From positions 1 through 7,336 of the forward strand of contig JAEUQS010000121.1 of the NCBI GenBank assembly GCA_016789625.1: a stretch of DNA of 7,336 bases, read 5' to 3'. Below, piece by piece: positions 4,176 through 7,336 of the stretch (positions are counted from its first letter, which is position 1; each line of letters begins with the position of its first letter). A program made the translations under genes and the position numbers. The notes beneath the pieces were generated by a model. It searched no databases. It saw only the letters and a program-made list of their open reading frames with translations, and was not told where the DNA came from. This DNA is from Acidobacteriota bacterium. GTDB lineage: Bacteria > Acidobacteriota > Thermoanaerobaculia > UBA5066.

Positions 4176-7100
4176 GCACGGGACAGGTCACGCCGGCGGG
4201 CTGAACCGCTCCGGGGCGCAGCTCGGGAATCGCGAGGCCCGCATCCCGGAGCAGCCCGAACTGGAGCATCGACGTGTTGAACCACCAGCTCAGCTTCCTC
4301 TGAGGCGTCGACGGCCGGGTCGGAAAGCCGATGCGGTTCGCCGTGATGAACGCCGCCGGGTTGGCCGCCCCCGCCGCGAGCGCCGAGCTCGTCCACGCCG
4401 CGGGATCCCGGCGCAGCCGCGTCCAGTTGGCGAACGTGTTCGTGGCACAGAACGAGAGCTCGTGGTGGAGCTGCAGGAACGACGCCCCCTCGCTAGCGAA
4501 CGGACCGATCGGGCCGCCCGTGTCGAACTTCCCCTGGCGCACCAGGGCCCTCAGGGCCGCCGCGGTGAGGGCCGTGGCGTCTGCACAGTGCTCGGTGTCT
4601 TCGTACTGTCCGTAGTTTCCGCGGCTGCCGTTCGGGAAGAGGCCCGCGCCGTACAGCGGGATGAGCATGCGCGTGTCGACGCCGCGGGTCGGGTCGTAGC
4701 AGACCGAGGGGCGAAGGAACGTGTCGGGCAGCGGATCCCCCTGGAAGTAGCTCGAGCCCACGTCTCTCAGGAAGCGCGCGAGCCGCACGAAGATCTCGTC
4801 CACGCGCGCGTCGCCCGTCTGCGCCTGATAGCCGAGCAGGCTGTCGATGAGGAGCTCGCTCATCCAGGCCGAGCACCAGGGCTCGTTCGCGTTGCCCTCG
4901 TCGTGCTGGAGGGCCGTGTGGATGAAGCAGTTCTGCGGCGGGAACGGCGGCGTGTTGGGATCCAGGTTGATCGCCACGAGCTCGGCCTGGTTCGACGTGG
5001 TGATGTGGCGGTATGCGGTCTCGAGCACCTCCCGGAACGCGGTGAGGTACTTCTTCTCGCCCGTGAGGCGGAAGCCGTAGAAGAGACCTTCCATCCCCGT
5101 GCCCAGGAGGCGCTCGGTCCACAGACGATCCGCTCCCCGAAGGTGCCCCTGGCGATACGGTCCGATCGCCTGCGGGTCGGTGTTCCACAGATCGGCGATG
5201 GCGCGCCCCGCGGCCAGCGCGCCCTCGTCGCCGGTGAGCGCGTAGTAGGCGAAGAGGCCCCGGAGATGCGAGTACTTCGTGTCCGGATCGGGCTTCCCCG
5301 TGAAGATTCCCCGGTTCGGCCCGTCGAGCGTGATGCGCGCGCCGTAGGACTGACAGGCCCGGAACGCGTGGCGCGGCAGCTCGGGATCCGCGAGGTGGGC
5401 GGCCGCCGTGAGCAGCGTCGCGCAGCGGTCGTAGAGCCAGCCCTCGAAGTTCACCACCGGATCGACGACGGACGCGGGGTCCGGATTCAGTGCGTACGTT
5501 TCCTTGTAGAGCGCCGAGCGCACGAACGGCCCGAACACGTCCGAGAGGTACGCGAGACCCGCGCGGTCCGCGTCGCCCGCGACGTCGCTCCGGGACACCT
5601 GAGCCCCGAGGAGGCCCGACGCGGCGACCGTGCCCGGCGGGAAGTGCGCGAGGACGAGCGGCTCGCGCGCGCGAAAGAGCGTGACGTCGCGGGTGTTGCT
5701 CTCCTGCAGGCGGTACGTGCCGGCGTCGCTCACGATCGTGCGATCGGTGACGCGCGCCGTCTCGGGCGATTCGAAGCTCAGCTCGGCGAACGGTCGCGTC
5801 GCCGTCGACGGCGCGGAAGCCACCTCGTTCAGGCTCACGACCACAGTCGTCCGCTCGCCCACGGCGAGCCGCACCGGCACCTGCACGAGGACCGCGCGAA
5901 GGCTCGTGGGGTCGCCGCTGGCGTCGTAGTCCCAGAGGAGCGGCTTCACGACGGCGTCCACGGGAACGCCCGCTGCAGAGACACGGATCCTCGCGACGTC
6001 GGACACTGCTCCGGCCCGGAGCGGCACCCCGAACGAGGCCGTGTCGGGCCCCGTGGCGAGACGCTCGAGACGCACCGGGATCGTTCCCGGCCGATCCCCG
6101 GCGTCCATGGCCACGAACGCGCCATCGTCGCTCCGCTGCTGCGGCGCTCCCCCGTCGTTCACCACGGCGTAGCAGAGGAACGGATTCGTTCCGGCCGTGC
6201 GCGTCACGCGCGCGTAGGCCGAGTCCGTGCCCGGCGCGTACTGGGCGAGGATCGAGCTGAGCTGCGTGAAGCCGCGCGCCGGCAGCGAAACCGCGGGCAC
6301 CAGGCCCGCGAGCTTTCCCGTGGCTCCGTCGTACAGCTCGACCCGGAACGTGGACGACGAGCCGTCCACCTCGCCCGTGTTCACGATCGCGAGGTTCGAG
6401 CGGTTCTCGGCGTCCTGCTGGAGTCCGTGGAGCCAGGCCGACTCCTGGGCGGACCTCCCGAACGGAACCCCGGCATAGAAGAGCCCGTAGCTTCCGCTTC
6501 CGCCCCCGCCCGACGCCGACGTACGCGCCGCGAACGCCAGCTCCGAGACGTCGCCGCCCGGAACCGTGAGGAAGACGGCTCCCGCGTACGTGGCGCCCGC
6601 GGCGCCGAGGCCGGGAGAGCCCTGATCGCGGAGAGCCTGGACGAAGCTCGGGAGGATCCGCTGCTGATAGGGTGGGAGCGAGAGGGTCAGCGTCGCCGAG
6701 CCGTCCGGCGACTGGATGGCCGAGGCCACGTACGTGAGCCGCACCGTCTTCGACGAAGACCCGAAGTTCGTGACGATGACCTCCGTCGCGAAGGATGCCG
6801 TCTCCACCGCGACCGGAAGCGAGATGCCACCTCGCCCGGCGCCATCGCTTTCGAAGATGGGCGAGACGAAGGAGCCGTCGGAGGTGCCCTGATCGTTGAT
6901 GACGGCGTAGGTGTCCCAGGGCGCCGAGCCGGCCAGGCGCTGCACCTTCACGTAGCCGCTCGTGAGCGCCAGCCCGTTCGAGGCCAGCACCCCGTCGATC
7001 TGGCGGAACTCGCCCGGTGCGAGGGTCACGTCCGGCAGGAAATTGGCGTCCCTGGATTCCCCGGAGAAGATCATGAGCCGAAGGGTGACGTCGCCCTCCG

Positions 7101-7336
7101 AGGGCCCGCCCGTGTTCACGAGCGCCACATTGGATCGGTCGTTCGCGTTCTGCCTCAGCCCGCACAGATACGCCGCGCCCGTGCGGCCGGCCGAGACCGT
7201 TCCCGCGTACGACAGTCCCGCGCGTCCCCGCGCCACGGCAGTGGTCGTGCGCACCGTGGCCGCTCCGGCATTCGGCGCGGAAAGCCCGGTGAAGCGCACC
7301 CGCAGGGTTCCGCCCCGGTTCCCGCCGCTCGGAATC
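4171..7336 (-). CDS. Large modular, probably secreted protein: tandem beta modules plus putative glycan-active toroid (5' partial)
   Basis: The 5' end lies beyond the window: the frame is open to position 7336 (1054 residues visible), and the first residues match the end of an internal module, so the GTG at 7299 (numbered residue 1 here) is not the real start. Residues 17-145 and 259-396 are two copies of a beta-rich module; residues 160-258 are a diverged related module. Next comes a domain at about 405-545 (FGVPLRAGAVSDVARIRV, then LLWDYDASGDPTSLRAVLV) that resembles the N-terminal beta-sandwich of PcRGLX/YetA-like polysaccharide lyases. Residues 570-1020 are helical with repeated Trp/Tyr/Gly-rich turns (KYSHLRGLFAYYALTGDEG, GMEGLFYGFRLTGEKKYL), typical of an (alpha/alpha)6 toroid. 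Several Cys residues fit an extracytoplasmic protein. I infer a surface or secreted carbohydrate-binding or -degrading protein; catalytic residues cannot be identified and the enzyme class is uncertain. Confidence 0.8.
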   Translation of the reverse strand, partial: IPSGGNRGGTLRVRFTGLSAPNAGAATVRTTTAVARGRAGLSYAGTVSAGRTGAAYLCGLRQNANDRSNVALVNTGGPSEGDVTLRLMIFSGESRDANFLPDVTLAPGEFRQIDGVLASNGLALTSGYVKVQRLAGSAPWDTYAVINDQGTSDGSFVSPIFESDGAGRGGISLPVAVETASFATEVIVTNFGSSSKTVRLTYVASAIQSPDGSATLTLSLPPYQQRILPSFVQALRDQGSPGLGAAGATYAGAVFLTVPGGDVSELAFAARTSASGGGGSGSYGLFYAGVPFGRSAQESAWLHGLQQDAENRSNLAIVNTGEVDGSSSTFRVELYDGATGKLAGLVPAVSLPARGFTQLSSILAQYAPGTDSAYARVTRTAGTNPFLCYAVVNDGGAPQQRSDDGAFVAMDAGDRPGTIPVRLERLATGPDTASFGVPLRAGAVSDVARIRVSAAGVPVDAVVKPLLWDYDASGDPTSLRAVLVQVPVRLAVGERTTVVVSLNEVASAPSTATRPFAELSFESPETARVTDRTIVSDAGTYRLQESNTRDVTLFRAREPLVLAHFPPGTVAASGLLGAQVSRSDVAGDADRAGLAYLSDVFGPFVRSALYKETYALNPDPASVVDPVVNFEGWLYDRCATLLTAAAHLADPELPRHAFRACQSYGARITLDGPNRGIFTGKPDPDTKYSHLRGLFAYYALTGDEGALAAGRAIADLWNTDPQAIGPYRQGHLRGADRLWTERLLGTGMEGLFYGFRLTGEKKYLTAFREVLETAYRHITTSNQAELVAINLDPNTPPFPPQNCFIHTALQHDEGNANEPWCSAWMSELLIDSLLGYQAQTGDARVDEIFVRLARFLRDVGSSYFQGDPLPDTFLRPSVCYDPTRGVDTRMLIPLYGAGLFPNGSRGNYGQYEDTEHCADATALTAAALRALVRQGKFDTGGPIGPFASEGASFLQLHHELSFCATNTFANWTRLRRDPAAWTSSALAAGAANPAAFITANRIGFPTRPSTPQRKLSWWFNTSMLQFGLLRDAGLAIPELRPGAVQPAGVTCPVP
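6112..6525 (-). repeat. Beta module copy 2 of the large protein
   Basis: Residues 259-396. Landmarks SGSYGLFYAG, SAWLHGLQQDAENRSNLAIV, VSLPARGFTQLSSILAQ and LCYAVVNDGGAPQQ...DDGAFV match copy 1 in the same order and spacing, with a few insertions. It joins directly to the putative carbohydrate-active part after about residue 400. Confidence 0.75.
6526..6822 (-). repeat. Diverged beta module between the two copies
   Basis: Residues 160-258. FATEVIVTNFG lines up with RSNVALVNTG, TLSLPPYQQRILPSFVQAL with VTLAPGEFRQIDGVLAS, and AVFLTVPGGDVSELAFAART with the strand before YAVIND. The similarity is weaker than between the other two modules. It suggests that two alternating module types (B-A-B-A) build the N-terminal half. 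The residues encoded at 7252-7336 look like the end of a further B-type module. Confidence 0.55.
6865..7251 (-). repeat. Beta module copy 1 of the large protein
   Basis: Residues 17-145 counted from the GTG at 7299. Landmarks are AGLSYAGT, AAYLCGLRQNANDRSNVALV, VTLAPGEFRQIDGVLAS and DTYAVINDQGTSDGSFV. The same landmarks recur in order in the module at 6112-6525. Alternating hydrophobic strands suggest an immunoglobulin- or beta-sandwich-like fold. The repeat is protein-level; the DNA copies have diverged. Confidence 0.75.

Noticed and set aside
4164..4180. Intrinsic terminator between the convergent genes.
   Set aside because: The possible stem is only 4-5 bp and no T-run follows on either strand.
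4493..7165. A long second minus-strand open frame over the large modular gene.
   Set aside because: It is extremely rich in Arg, Gly and Ala with no domain pattern. It overlaps the frame that contains the module repeats and the toroid-like region.

Overview
The window is uniformly GC-rich and densely coding, with strong G/C third positions in every gene. That codon bias leaves long empty frames open on both strands; I treat these as shadows. The large secreted-type protein at the right end carries modules built on "RSNVALVNTG ... YAVINDQGTSDGSFV", which I associate with Acidobacteriota (Thermoanaerobaculia-like) proteins. The EF-P paralogue and the WspD-like CheW also fit a soil or sediment Acidobacteriota or myxobacterial-type genome. 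The assignment is a judgement from remembered family patterns, not a measured placement.

Layout. (1) Positions 1-1292, minus strand: a chemosensory cluster read right to left, with a short CheW (1292-828), a second CheW with an N-terminal extension (831-247, TTG start, 4-nt overlap with the first) and the start of a methyl-accepting chemotaxis protein (215-1, cut by the window edge). (2) A 58-nt divergent intergenic region (1293-1350). (3) Positions 1351-4168, plus strand: an M48-type zinc metalloprotease, an elongation factor P paralogue with an Arg-bearing EfpL/YeiP-type loop, a 79-residue protein of unknown function with an internal duplication, and an aldo/keto reductase. Gaps between these genes are 54, 15 and 7 nt. 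(4) Positions 4171-7336, minus strand: a very large 5'-truncated gene converging on the reductase, with 2 nt between the stop codons. Its product has tandem beta-rich modules followed by a putative carbohydrate-active region (beta domain plus helical toroid).

How the genes work together. The two CheWs and the receptor should form one signalling array; the arrangement recalls Wsp-like or alternative-function chemosensory systems, but CheA, CheR and CheB would lie beyond the left edge. The EF-P paralogue, the small protein and the reductase look like one transcription unit, possibly with an internal promoter before the reductase. I see no shared pathway among them. The large protein is probably exported and surface-acting; its signal peptide would lie outside the window.

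Regulation visible in the DNA. Two starts (1351 and 3311) lack a Shine-Dalgarno sequence and have a TAGAAT or CATAAT hexamer 6-7 nt upstream, which suggests leaderless transcripts. I found no RNA gene, CRISPR array, insertion sequence or clear intrinsic terminator. I found no convincing wholly new system. The best leads are the modular surface protein, the Arg-loop EF-P paralogue and the internally duplicated small protein.
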